Shown one piece after another: positions 23,561-34,824 of a stretch of DNA of 64,000 nucleotides (its first letter is position 1; each line of letters starts with the position of its first letter). The notes beneath the pieces were generated by a model. That model searched no databases. It was not told the origin of the DNA and saw only the letters and a list, made by a program, of their open reading frames with translations. This DNA is from Epiperipatus broadwayi (taxonomy: Eukaryota; Onychophora; Udeonychophora; Euonychophora; Peripatidae). Location of the stretch: assembly GCA_028023455.1 (NCBI GenBank), contig JAQFVV010012490.1, positions 2,294,001-2,358,000 of the forward strand, given 5' to 3'. The position numbers and the translations under genes are program-made.

Positions 23561-26500
23561 TTAAATTTATTTTTACAAGATGCTAAAATAAATAGTGCCA
23601 TGTAAATGGTAAACAACAATAAAGTACTATTAATGATGATTTAGTACTGAATGCATTCAGGAAAAAGATTTAATATAGTAGTGCAAAAATAAATAGCCAT
23701 TTTAATTTAAACAATCAATTTTGTCAATAAAACTCCAAATTATCAATACAGAATGATTAGTGACATTTACATTTGATATATTCAAGTATGTAACCAAAAC
23801 AACAGAATTATATCATAATATTCTAGGAAGATATATTCATTATAATCTAGAGCTATCTATTGTAAGCTTGAACAATCAATGGATATGAGATGATATAATG
23901 TTATAAAATCACTATCTCTATAAACTAGTTTCTACATATGAAGATTTTATAGTATTATACCATCTAGTATGCACTGATTACTGAAACTTACAGTAAATGG
24001 GTCTAGAATAGAAGATAATTATTCTTGGAAACATATGAGTAAGCATATGAGTCATGGGATGAAATTGTTATTTTATAATATTACGAATGACACTATTTAA
24101 TGCCCTATTAGCATATTATTTAATTAAGATAGAAGTTGTTATATAACAGTCAAATTAATATTATAAGATATACTTCTGTAATATATCTGTTATGTATTTG
24201 GTTATGTTATGTTGATATAAATTCAATAGGTGAAGTTTAAGTAAAATAAATTACTTAAATTGCTACCTAATATAATTGTGATGAGCTAAATAATTGTAAA
24301 AGGCACGATATTAATCATTAAAAATTTCCTTCTGTACATATATATAATGGAAGATTTGTAAAAAAAAAACAAAACATAATTTCTTCCTATCTAGAATATA
24401 ATTATATCTCTGCTTATTAACTTTAAAGAGCATCATATTTAGTACTAAGTGTGTGTTTCAAATTTCACACTTTGAAATAAAATAAGTGAAATCCTTTTGT
24501 TTATATAAATAAGACCCAAGCCTACTATTAGAATAACTTATGATAAGTGATGTTGAGGCTATGCACAATTGATCAAAAATGTTTCATTAAAGCAGTTCTG
24601 TAATCCTTGTATTGTCACAGTTCACAATTCAGAAATAATATATAACATTTTATATTTTAACTGAATATTAAGATAGAAAGCACTTAAATAATCTTATTTA
24701 TATCATATATATATATATGGAGAGAGCAAGAAAAGATATATTTACTATCACATCATAAAATTATATACTATATTCCAGTAATTAGAAAAATATTCTTTAT
24801 TTAGCTAATACTTTTTAACAATATGATAATATATGTTCATTTATCTTATGATTAGGAAGATCATCACATTTGGGCATTAAGAGAAAAACATCGGGCAACT
24901 GAACTATTTAACTAGCTGTTTTTATTTTCCTTAGGAACGAATCCAGAAACACTAAGTCTCTTATCAGTAACTCTCCAGAAAAAAATTATAAAAATCTGTT
25001 TCTTATTTACTTTTAAATCTTGATTTAAAATTAGAAGTTAATTGTAGCATTTAAAGATCATTAAACATTTAAAGAGACTTAACGATGCAATTAAATTAAA
25101 CAATATTTTTTTTAAAACGATCTAGTCATGGTAATATCAATTTATAGCAACCAAAAATATCTTAAGCAAATAATCAGTAGATAAATAATAAAAAAATAGT
25201 GAAAGATAAATTATAAATTGATAAATACCATCATATATAAAAAAGAAGTATATTTATTATTTTAATATATATATAAGTCTTTCGCCATAAATTCATCTAT
25301 AACAAATGGATTTGTGTGCCTTTTCTATTTATATATACATAGACGATAGTCAACTGTTACCAATTGATCGTAACAACGTCTTTGCTGCTCCAATTGTCTT
25401 TAAAAGAAAATATATTTAAGTATACAAACACATATACAATTAATATTATGATAATGTAGTCAATAAATGGTGTAAAAATTAGACGAAAATCATGATACTA
25501 TTTAGAAAACTTTTTTTCAAATTAATCCATATTTGGTTAATACATATATATATAATACTAACCTATATATTGTGACCATAAACACAGGAACAATCTAGTA
25601 TTTAAAAAAATATATATTATAATTCTAAAAGGTTGACTGATATTATCCCTATTAACTTAACTGAGTAACTTAATGCTCCATTTTATGTATTTGAAGCTGT
25701 ATAATTGCATTTTTATTTATTTTAGAATATGTCAATACCTAGGCTGCTATCTACCCAACCAATGACTTTGACAAGTTAAGTCTAACTTTTATAAACTTAT
25801 CTGTTATTAAACTTCTATTAATAAATAAAAAGGTTTTTTTTCTTCTTTTGTTGCTATTCAAAGTTAAATAACTTCAATTTCAAACGTCTTAATTAACAAA
25901 TAATATTTAAAAAAAAAAAAACTTAAAATCGTTTTTCACTGTATTTATTTAAATTATATGTAAATCATTTCCAGTGCAAATGTTCAAGATTCCTGACAAT
26001 TGTAATGTTAATTGCCCTAGTTGGAATCACATTACTCTCAAAAGAGTATAAAATAGGAGTTTTGAAAGCATAAGGGTCACATCTTCATCATCACTATAAA
26101 TTAGTCACACTAATATTACTTTGCTTGCTGAATTCTATAATCAAGTTAATTAAATTTTAATTGTTTTGGAGAACAAGACAATGTGTGCTGCTAAAAGAAA
26201 ACTTATTTAAGCAATCAACGCTGAAACTTCAATGATGTAATTTGAGATATTATATGTCTTATTGTCTTGAGAACTTTTTCAATTCTATTCAATCTTATAA
26301 TGTTTTTATATGAACCTAAAAATTTACTGCACTACATTATTGTGCCATAAACTATATTCAATTTACTTGATTAATTTATCGCCATGGTGTTTATAGCTCA
26401 TTATAAAATATAATTAAGGATTCATATTTATTATATCTTGCTTATTTTATACCCATATTTAAATATAGGCTTAACTTTATAGTACCTCAATCTGGAAAAT

Positions 26501-27294
26501 AATTACATTTGGATATAAGCATTAGTTTATAATGAATTTGTTATATGTATAAGCCCACTCGATATATATTTGCAAACTATTTAATAAAACTCATTTATAG
26601 TGTACATTCATAACTTATCTGTTATCATTATAATCTGCCTATATAAGGTATAGAATCCCTTTTATTAGGATGCAACTTTAAGGTTTTCATTGTGCAATAT
26701 ATTCTATTTGTTCTTTAATTTAAATGATCACTTTAATCTTTGCAAAGCTGTGACATGCTGATGAAAGACTCCTGATAAAAAGTCAACATGATTTTTATAT
26801 TTCAAAAAAAAAAACTCACCATCATTTTATCAAATGAAAACTTATAGAAAATCTCCAATCTCATAGTGGGGGATATATATGTAATCATTTGGAATCATTC
26901 TTGAAATGTGCTCTTAAATAAGAAACAGGATAAATGGTCATTAAAAAGATCAAATCTGCAATTAGATAAAATCATTTTATTTTAAAGAAAAAGAGAAGAC
27001 TGCTTAAGATTTTTTTGTCTTTATATTTTATTACTATAATGCTTGAAATGTTATGTGAATTTAATATTTGTCAATTTCTTTTTATTTTATTCTTTATTTG
27101 TGTATATCTAACAGATATAACCATAATTTAAAGGTGATGTAGATAAATGATTGTATTCCTCCTTTTAGTAATTTGAGAGATGCAGTGGGAGATTTATGTA
27201 TGTTTTATAAATGGCTATAGAATAGAATTGCTACTTTGATATATATTTATATTTTGCCTTGGATTGGTGTATAATTTCTATTATTATTAATAAT
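23561..27294. other. Long AT-rich gene-free stretch
   Basis: No coding frame of plausible composition, RNA gene or repeated element is recognised. AT dinucleotide tracts and poly(A) runs are common. Confidence 0.5.
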
Positions 27295-27605
27295 ATATAG
27301 GGTATATGAGCTCAGACTTTCACATGACCCACCACTCTCCACACTATGGCCGCAAGAGGCACTGATTCTGTGTCAACCACAGAAATATTCATAGTAGAAG
27401 CCCAAATGCAGTGATGCAAGTTCCAGCCACTAGGTGGCGCTGTTCACAATGCATATGCACAGGAACCTTATGCCAACTAGCTGCCAGCCCTACTGTCCAC
27501 TTAATGGAGCTGATAGCCATAGGTAAACGCATCTAGCTTAGATCATCTGCTACCAGCAATCTAGCCCACTACATGGCACCGTTTCTCCACGCTACACACG
27601 GAAAA
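27295..27605. repeat. GC-rich complex island, probable interspersed repeat
   Basis: A sharply bounded 310-bp block much richer in G+C than its flanks, without an open frame and with many CA/TG-rich words. It contains the 16-mer CCACTAGGTGGCGCTG at 27427-27442. There is no other copy in the window, so assignment as a repeat rests on composition and sharp edges only. Confidence 0.4.
27427..27442 (+). promoter_or_regulatory. CTCF-like core motif
   Basis: CCACTAGGTGGCGCTG closely fits the conserved bilaterian CTCF core (CCAC-AG-GGGCGCT type). One match in 64 kb proves nothing about binding. Similar strings also occur in invertebrate repeats for unrelated reasons. Confidence 0.3.
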
Positions 27606-29448
27606 ACTGCACCATTTATTAGCCTGTATGTTTCAGTTATTATTATAAATTTAAAATTAACTATTTATTTATCTTTCATACCTATATTTGTATTGGTCTT
27701 TTGATTATACTTTTGCTATATGCATTATAAACATGAATAGATGTGATTTAAGATTTATCATGTAATTGTTACATCAATGCTTTTCTTTTCATTATCAGTA
27801 TTTCTGCTTATAATCATGTATTTATTGTGACAACTATTTTGGTGATTTCTCATTTTACTTAAATATTATTTGCTAGGCCTTTCCTTATGTTAGTAGCAAA
27901 TACTAAAAGGGCACATACACATGTAGCATTGAACCAGTATTGCTCTGCCTACTTTAATGTAAGGTTGTCTTCTCATCACTTTCATGCCATAAATATTTAG
28001 GTATTTCAATTGTGTATTATAGAAGGCATTTGTTTGGTTATATTCTCCTATTTCTTACTATATATTTTCAAATGACTATGTGTTGAGTAAAATATTGGTT
28101 TATATTTCTCTACTCTACTTGCTTTGTTTATCTAAAGACTATACAATGTATTTCTTTGTATTATATTGTTTAAATTATAAATTATATATTAAGAAATTGT
28201 ACACTAATTTCAATGTAAATATATCTTATTATATTACTAGCTACAATTACATTATTAGTACATTCAGATGCACTAATTAAAATTTAGTATGTATCACTGA
28301 TTATTAAATTCAAACTCTAGGAGATTCTTTTTTATTTATTTATTTGCATAATCTAAATATATTACTGGTGTGGTATATTATATGTGTATTATATCTAGCT
28401 TATGCATTAATTGATATAAAGCTTCCTTTAATTTTATAGTAAATAGTAGTGATAAATAATTTATTTTGGTTAAATCGTGAACTAAAAGAAAATATATTTA
28501 ATCTTTGTAATAAATATTTATTTTATTCTTTAATTACATTCCTGTGTCCATTGCCATTCATCACATCCATATATCAGAAAATCCATTTAAATAGTATAAG
28601 TGTTTTAAAGTGTATATAAGAGTACATATTATTTCAAAGTTGTCATGTTGTTAGAATTTATGCAATCCATTATATATGCAATTAAGTTTATATAAGATTA
28701 CTTTGTTAGAGTACTTGCTAACATATTTGGTACAACTATATGTCCTTTTACCTACTGCATCACTTTAGCTTTGCTTTTTGTTAGATAATTATTTTAAACC
28801 TTAAGAAAACTTAATTTTATTTAGTTGATGATATAAGAATTAAAAATAAGAGTTAATCTTTGCTGGTCAATATTACATTTAAATCCATCTTTAGATAAAC
28901 CTGTAGATCATTATAAAAAAAGAAAGTGTTGATAAAATGTTAAGAAAATTAAAGTCTCATTTCTATTATTGCTGCTATTTAGTTAAAGAACCTAAATCAT
29001 CTTACTATTTTAGATTATCATTGCAAAGTTAGTATTTTTTACAACTGAATTATTTAAGATCCTGAAGATTATTATTACTATTCATTATTATTGTTTATAG
29101 AATGTAACAATGAATTATCAATCAACCATTGATTTATCCACGTCTTATAAAATAATGTAATAATTACTGTATGATTAGCTTATGTGAGGACTTATTTAGA
29201 GATTATGCACTTAGCCTATAAGAGGTTTTACTTTATGTTATATGTTTATTTAATGCATTAGAGTTCTTGTACTGATTTAGACCTATGTTTGCTTGGTGTA
29301 TATATATAGTGCCCATGTATTTGTCACAGTCATTTTTAAATAGAGCTTAAAAATAACTAGTTTTGAAAAATTTTAAATTTATAATAGTCCATACTATTTT
29401 ATATTAATTTTATGAGTAAAATAGGTTTAAACTTTTTTAAGTGTCATA
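27606..29448. other. AT-rich gene-free stretch
   Basis: Nothing recognised. The 66-codon frame at 28080-28280 is leucine/tyrosine-rich low-complexity translation of AT-rich DNA. Confidence 0.5.
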
Positions 29449-29531
29449 GCATCGGCCGGGATGCGAACCCGCAACCAGGGCAACTGCCTGCAAATGCAAG
29501 GCAGTCGCGCTGACCTCTCGACCACCAATGC
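29449..29531 (-). tRNA. tRNA-like gene or recent tRNA-derived sequence, type II (Leu/Ser-like), 83 nt
   Basis: On the minus strand, the 7-bp acceptor stem GCATTGG/CCGATGC pairs fully (one G-T). The D stem is GTCG/CGAC with AGAGGTCAGCG in the loop. A strong anticodon stem (TGCCT/AGGCA) closes an enlarged loop, an extra arm follows, and the T arm is GCGGG-TTCGCAT-CCCGG. The D-arm wording and total length resemble Leu/Ser tRNAs. The anticodon cannot be read cleanly because the loop has nine bases. Internal A and B boxes are good. There is no obvious T-rich terminator directly after it, so it could be a pol III-derived repeat head rather than a working tRNA. Confidence 0.45.
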
Positions 29532-30115
29532 AAGACAGATTTAGAGTATTTTAAATTTGTTTTAATGTAATATAAATAATAAAAATAATATATTTTATGT
29601 TATTTGACAAATAAAATTAATTAATGTATATTATATTTAACTGATGGGATATTAAAACAATAGTTTAATTACATTATTAAATATTATATATCTAATATAT
29701 AAATAATTTTAGTTATTAAAGTTATTATTTCAAATAATTAGTAATTAAATTATTCTAGACTGTTCTAAAAGTGTCACATGTCTTGAAAGTGTGTATGTTT
29801 GTCTTTAAGCTTTCGTGTGTTAAGCAGAAATATTAATTTGTAATTTCTTTCTAGTAAAATTAGAAACATTAAAATGCTGCAAATAATATTTTAAAGTAAC
29901 AATTAAATTATTGTATTGTTTAAATATTTTATGCTTTAAAATTAATATTTTCAGTTATTAAAAATACTTTAATTGTTCAAATAAAAATATTTTATATTAT
30001 AAAAATATTAAATAAATGTAATATAGTATAAAAATGATACATCATAATTTAGAAAATTATTTTGTAATAAAATAATTTGGCTCATATGTAAATTAATATT
30101 TGATAAGAACTTGGA
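29532..30115. other. AT-rich DNA, nothing recognised
   Basis: Gene-free, low-complexity sequence. Confidence 0.5.
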
Positions 30116-30180
30116 TTAACCAATGAGATCACTGAATAGGATAAGTATAAATATAGGTATTCAATCAGTCTACACAATAG
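30116..30180 (+). promoter_or_regulatory. Promoter-like CCAAT plus TATA arrangement
   Basis: AACCAATGAGATC at about 30117-30129 is followed about 18 bp later by TATAAATATAGG (30146-30157), and an initiator-like TCAGTC lies about 20 bp downstream of that. This is the ordinary spacing of a pol II promoter or an LTR promoter. The decayed coding block starts about 180 bp further on. Confidence 0.4.
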
Positions 30181-30355
30181 TAGCATTTCTTGTCTAATCT
30201 TGTTTTGAAGTGGGTCTTGTTTTAAATAATTTTTTATAAAATATTTTTATTATTATGTAAAAGATAAAAGTATAATTTTAAATAATTATTTTAATCTACT
30301 CAATGTCTGGGTAAATTAATTATTTCCTATCAGTAAAATTTCACATCGAAACTTG

Positions 30356-31076
30356 ATGAAAACTACGAGTTTTGTGGAAATCAATAGCTGTCATCGAAGT
30401 ATCAGACTAATGTATCTCAGATACCATGAGAATTTAAACCATATGGCTGAAGGAAGCTTAAGGATTCGTAAAAACTTTATGTTTAATATGTTTAGTATGC
30501 GTGGAATGAAAGAACATTTATATTTAACAATTTTGATAAACTCTTATAAACATAAACTGTCAAGAAATTTATATGTTATAAATATGTGAAGGATATTTGT
30601 TGAGTTATTTAACCAGCTTTGTGTACCTGAAATGGGAGAACAAATGATATATACAATTGAATTAGATATGTATGAAAGAATCTTATAAAATGCAAATATA
30701 CTTTATAATATTTGCCAATGCGGATACATATATTTTATTACTAGTTTATTTTAAAAGAAGAGCTTGAATGAATATTATATGTTTAAATTTGTGCATAGCA
30801 AGATTGAGAGAAAATTTCTTTTGAACTTTATATTTTTAAAAAAAGATTTTCCTATTTAAGTATTGAAAGAAAGAGGAGTGAATTATACATTTTAAAAGAT
30901 TTTCATTATTAAAAGTGAGATGAATTGTAATTTGATCTTAAAGATTCTCATTATGTTACATATAATATTGCCTAGATGAAGAAGTGGTACAATTTTATAA
31001 GAAATTATTGACTGAGATGTGCGCATCTGAAAAGAGGAAAAAAAATCTTGAATTTTTAAGAAATATTCTGCAATAA
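30356..31076 (+). pseudogene. Decayed coding sequence behind a promoter-like block, family not recognised
   Basis: From ATG 30356 a 77-codon frame with balanced composition (SFVEINSCHRSIRLMYLRYH, NHMAEGSLRIRKNF, MFSMRGMKEHLYLTIL) runs to TGA at 30587. It then continues open in the same frame for about 32 codons with FVELFNQLCVPEMGEQMIY. At 30972-31076 another frame reads LDEEVVQFYKKLLTEMCAS and EKRKKNLEFLRNILQ. These pieces look like parts of one helical, intronless protein broken by a stop and frameshifts. AT-richness makes by-eye judgement risky. No catalytic motif is seen. It may be a retrocopy or a transposon-derived gene. Confidence 0.3.
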
Positions 31077-31506
31077 ATTATCACCATTTAAATATGAACA
31101 AATACATTTTTTTTTTTAAAAAATAAGAATGAAAGTTGTCTGCTGAAAAAAATAACTGATAAATAATCTTGTTTTATAAAATGTTTTATAAATGCATTTT
31201 AAGGAAGGAATTTTAATCATGTTATATTTTGCCATTACTTTAATATGAAAATTATATTAGTGAATGTTTTCTTTTTTGAAATATTCATTCTCCTGATAAA
31301 TACTAAGAAACAAACTTAGATAAAAAATTATCCACTATGGATGGACAATATGTCATCAAGATTTTAAAGATTTAACTGTATGATTTATAGAGATTTGTTT
31401 AGCAGTAGTGGAGAGAGTTTTTGTTCAAACTTTTTCTGTCATCCACAGCAACAGGGGAAACAAGGTGCTAGAAGAATGAAAGCAAAAAAGAACTTTAGTA
31501 GCTTTG
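31077..31506. other. AT-rich DNA, nothing recognised
   Basis: Non-coding sequence leading up to the fold-back element. Confidence 0.5.
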
Positions 31507-31514
31507 AATTTTAT

Positions 31515-34500
31515 GGTAGGGATCGTACTGCTGCCATCAGATGACGCTGTGACACCATCAACAACCGGCCCAAAGCCTGCAAATGATAAATTTATACATG
31601 AAAGTGGCTAAAAATTGACAAATAAAAATGCCTGAGGCAATATATATCCAAGAAATACATCAAAAGTACAAATTATAGAAAAAACACAAGAAAATGCTAT
31701 AAAATTCAAATTAAAAAAAAAATTCCATAAAAATACGAAAAAGACCTACCCCCCCCCCTAAAATCAAAATTTCTTCACTTAAATCGAAAAATAAAAATGC
31801 CTGAGGATATATATATTCAAGAAATACATCGAAAGTACAAATTAAAATAAAAAAAATCCTATAAAATTCAAATTTAAAAAAAAAGAAATCGATGAAAATC
31901 CACAAACTAAGAAACATGGCAGAGAGAGAGCAGGAAATCCAAAAACATCAAATTATTTACCTTTCAATATTTGCAAATATGAATCAGTAAATTAAGTAGC
32001 TTTCAATATTTGCAAACAATCAGATTTAAAAGCAATGGTTATATAAACTAAAAAGAATATTACTGGTTTGAAATTACGGCATCTCATCCAAAATAAGTCA
32101 AATGTAAAACCTACCCCCTCCACCAATGAAGAATTTCTATCCAAAAATAACTGAAATGGACAAATTAAATCAAACAAATATTTCTAAAATACAAATAAAA
32201 AAATTCAATCAAAAATAATTAAAAGCAACAGTTATATAAATTAAAAAGAATATTACTGGTTTGAAATTATGGCATATCATCAAAAATAAGTCAAACGTAA
32301 AACCTACCCCTCCCCCAATGAAGAATTTCTATCCAAAAATAACTCAAATTATTTAGCTTTAAAACAATTAATTGTTATCTGGCTTTCAAATTATGACATA
32401 TCTAAATTTATCAATAATATTTAAATAATTAAAAAGCAATACACAAAAAATAATTACCAAAATCCTTCCAATCATTTGTAGTAGGCACTTGAATGTGTTC
32501 AGCATAAAAATCCATTAAGAAGATTATTTTGATTTAGAATTTTGAAGCTTTGAACACACTTGAATAGTATCAGAAGATTAAATAATGATGGTTATTTTGT
32601 GTAAAAAAATACAGCAAAGATGGCAGAATTTTGAAGCTTTGAACACACTTGATGGCATTTACACAATTATGAGTTTCTCAATGTCCTGCCTTGTTTACAA
32701 CTCTTCTTTAATTAAAATTATCAAATAATAAATGATTCTTCAGCATTTTGACAAAAGAAATGATTTTCTTTAAAATATACTTTAGTACCATATTCTGGTA
32801 ATTATATATAAGATGCATATTTCATTACATTTTATTTAAACAAAGTTGCAAATTGAAATGTGATGTAATAGCTCTTTCTTACATTAAAAAAATATAGGAC
32901 AAACAATGTACTTCCACAAAATATAACACCCCAATTTAATTCAAAATACGAAATGATTTTTCAGCATTTTGCCAAAGAGAAAATATTTTCTTAAAAATAT
33001 ACTTTACTACTAAAAATATTTTCTTAAAAATATACTTTACTGCTATATAGTAGTAAAGTATATTTTTAAGAAAATATTTTCTCTTTGGCAAAATTCTTAA
33101 AAATCATTTCATATTTTGAATTGCACTTGAGTGTTATATTTTGTGGAAGTACATTGTTTGTGCCTATATTTTTTTAATGTAGTAAAGTATATTTTTAAAA
33201 AAATATTTTCTCTTTGGCAAAATGCTGAAAAATCATTTCGTATTTTGATTAAATTGGGGTGTTATATTTTGTGGAAGTACAATATTTGCGCCTATATTTT
33301 TTAATGTAAAAAAAAGCTATTACGTCACATTTCAATTTGCAACTTTGTTTAAATAAAACGTAATGAAATATGTATCTTATATATAATTACCAGAATATGG
33401 TACTAAAGTATATTTTAAAGAAAATCATTTCTTTTGTCAAAATGCTGAAGAATCATTTATTATATGATAATTTTAATTAAAGAAGAGTTGTAAACAAGGT
33501 GGGACATTGAGAAACTCATAATTGTGTAAATGCCATCAAGTGTGTTCAAAGCTTCAAAATTCTGCCATCTTTGCTATATTTTTTACACAAAATAACCATC
33601 ATTACTTAATCTTCTGTTACTATTCAAGTGTGTTCAAAGCTTCAAAATTCTGCCATCTTTGCTATATTTTTTTACACAAAATAACCACTGTTACTTAATC
33701 TTCTGTTACTATTCAAGTGTGTTAAAAGCTTCAAAATTCTGACATCCTTGCTGTATTTTTTAGACCAAATAACCACTATTATTCTGTCATCTTTGCTGTA
33801 TTTTCTAGACCAAATAACCATTGTTACTCAATCTTCTGTTACTATTTAAAATGTGAACTCTAAATCAAAATAATGTTCTTCTTAATGGATTTTTATGCTG
33901 AACACATTCAAGTGCCTACTACAAATGATTGGAAGGACTTTGGTAATTATTTTTTGTATATTGCTTTTTTACATTGATTACCATTTTTTGTGTATTGCTT
34001 TTTAATTATTTAAATATTATTGATCAATTTAGATATGCCATAATTTGAAAGCCAGATAACAATTGCTTTAAAACTAAATAATTTGAGATTTTTTTTTAAG
34101 TATTTAGTATATTTTTTGAAAATCTACGCCATCGACTTAATTTCTCAATTTCAGCTACTTTGTGGGGAAGGGGTGGATTTTACACTATGTTTCTTAGTTG
34201 GGGGAGGGGTTGGTAATTATTTTTTGTGTATTGCTTTTTGATTATTTAAATATTATTGCTCAATTTAGATATGCAATAATTTGAAAGCCAGAGAACAATT
34301 AATTGCTTTTCAATATGATCGTAGACGCATATTTATGTTGAAAGGTATAAAATATTTTGATGTTTTTGGATTTCCCACTCTTTGTCCACCATGTTTCTTT
34401 GGGGATTATCATGGGATTCTTTATTTTTTTAAATTTGAATTATTTTAGGATTTTATAGCATTTTCTTTTTTTTTTATAATTTGTACTTTCGATGTATTTC

Positions 34501-34816
34501 TTGGATATATATATATCCTCAGGCATTTTTATTTTTCGATTTAAGTGAAGAAATTTTGATTTTAGGGGAGGGGTAGGTCTTTCTTGTATTTTCATGGAAT
34601 CTTTTTTTTTTAATTGAATTTTATAGCATTTTCTTGTGTTTTTTTTATAATTTGTACTTTTGATGTATTTCTTGGATATATATTGCCTCAGGCATTTTTA
34701 TTTGTCAATTTCAAGCCACTTTTGTATATAAATTTATCACTGGCAGGCTTCGGGCCGGTTGTTGATGGTGTCGCAGCACCATCTGACAGTGGCAATATGG
34801 TCCTTCCACGACTACC
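31515..34816. mobile_element. Giant fold-back (palindromic) element, 3.3 kb, with 8-bp target-site duplication
   Basis: The left arm (31515-33046) and right arm (33047-34816) are imperfect reverse complements over essentially their whole length, meeting at a tight palindrome around CTATATAG (33043-33050). Outer ends are GGTAGGGATCG on the left and ACGACTACC on the right; the next shared block is TGACACCATCAACAACCGG / CCGGTTGTTGATGGTGTCG. AATTTTAT flanks it on both sides (31507-31514 and 34817-34824). No transposase frame is present. An 8-bp duplication is usual for hAT, P or Merlin elements, but the ends do not identify one. Internal tandem duplications (poly-C blocks, an 88-bp repeat) differ in copy number between arms. 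Short frames inside are not genes. Confidence 0.85.
33538..33853. repeat. Tandem repeat of about 88 bp in the right arm of the fold-back element
   Basis: Units start AAGTGTGTTCAAAGCTTC at 33538, 33626 and 33715, with a shortened fourth unit at about 33783-33853. The left arm has about two equivalents in inverse orientation (about 32524-32660), so the array expanded or contracted in one arm after the palindrome formed. Confidence 0.8.
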
Positions 34817-34824
34817 AATTTTAT

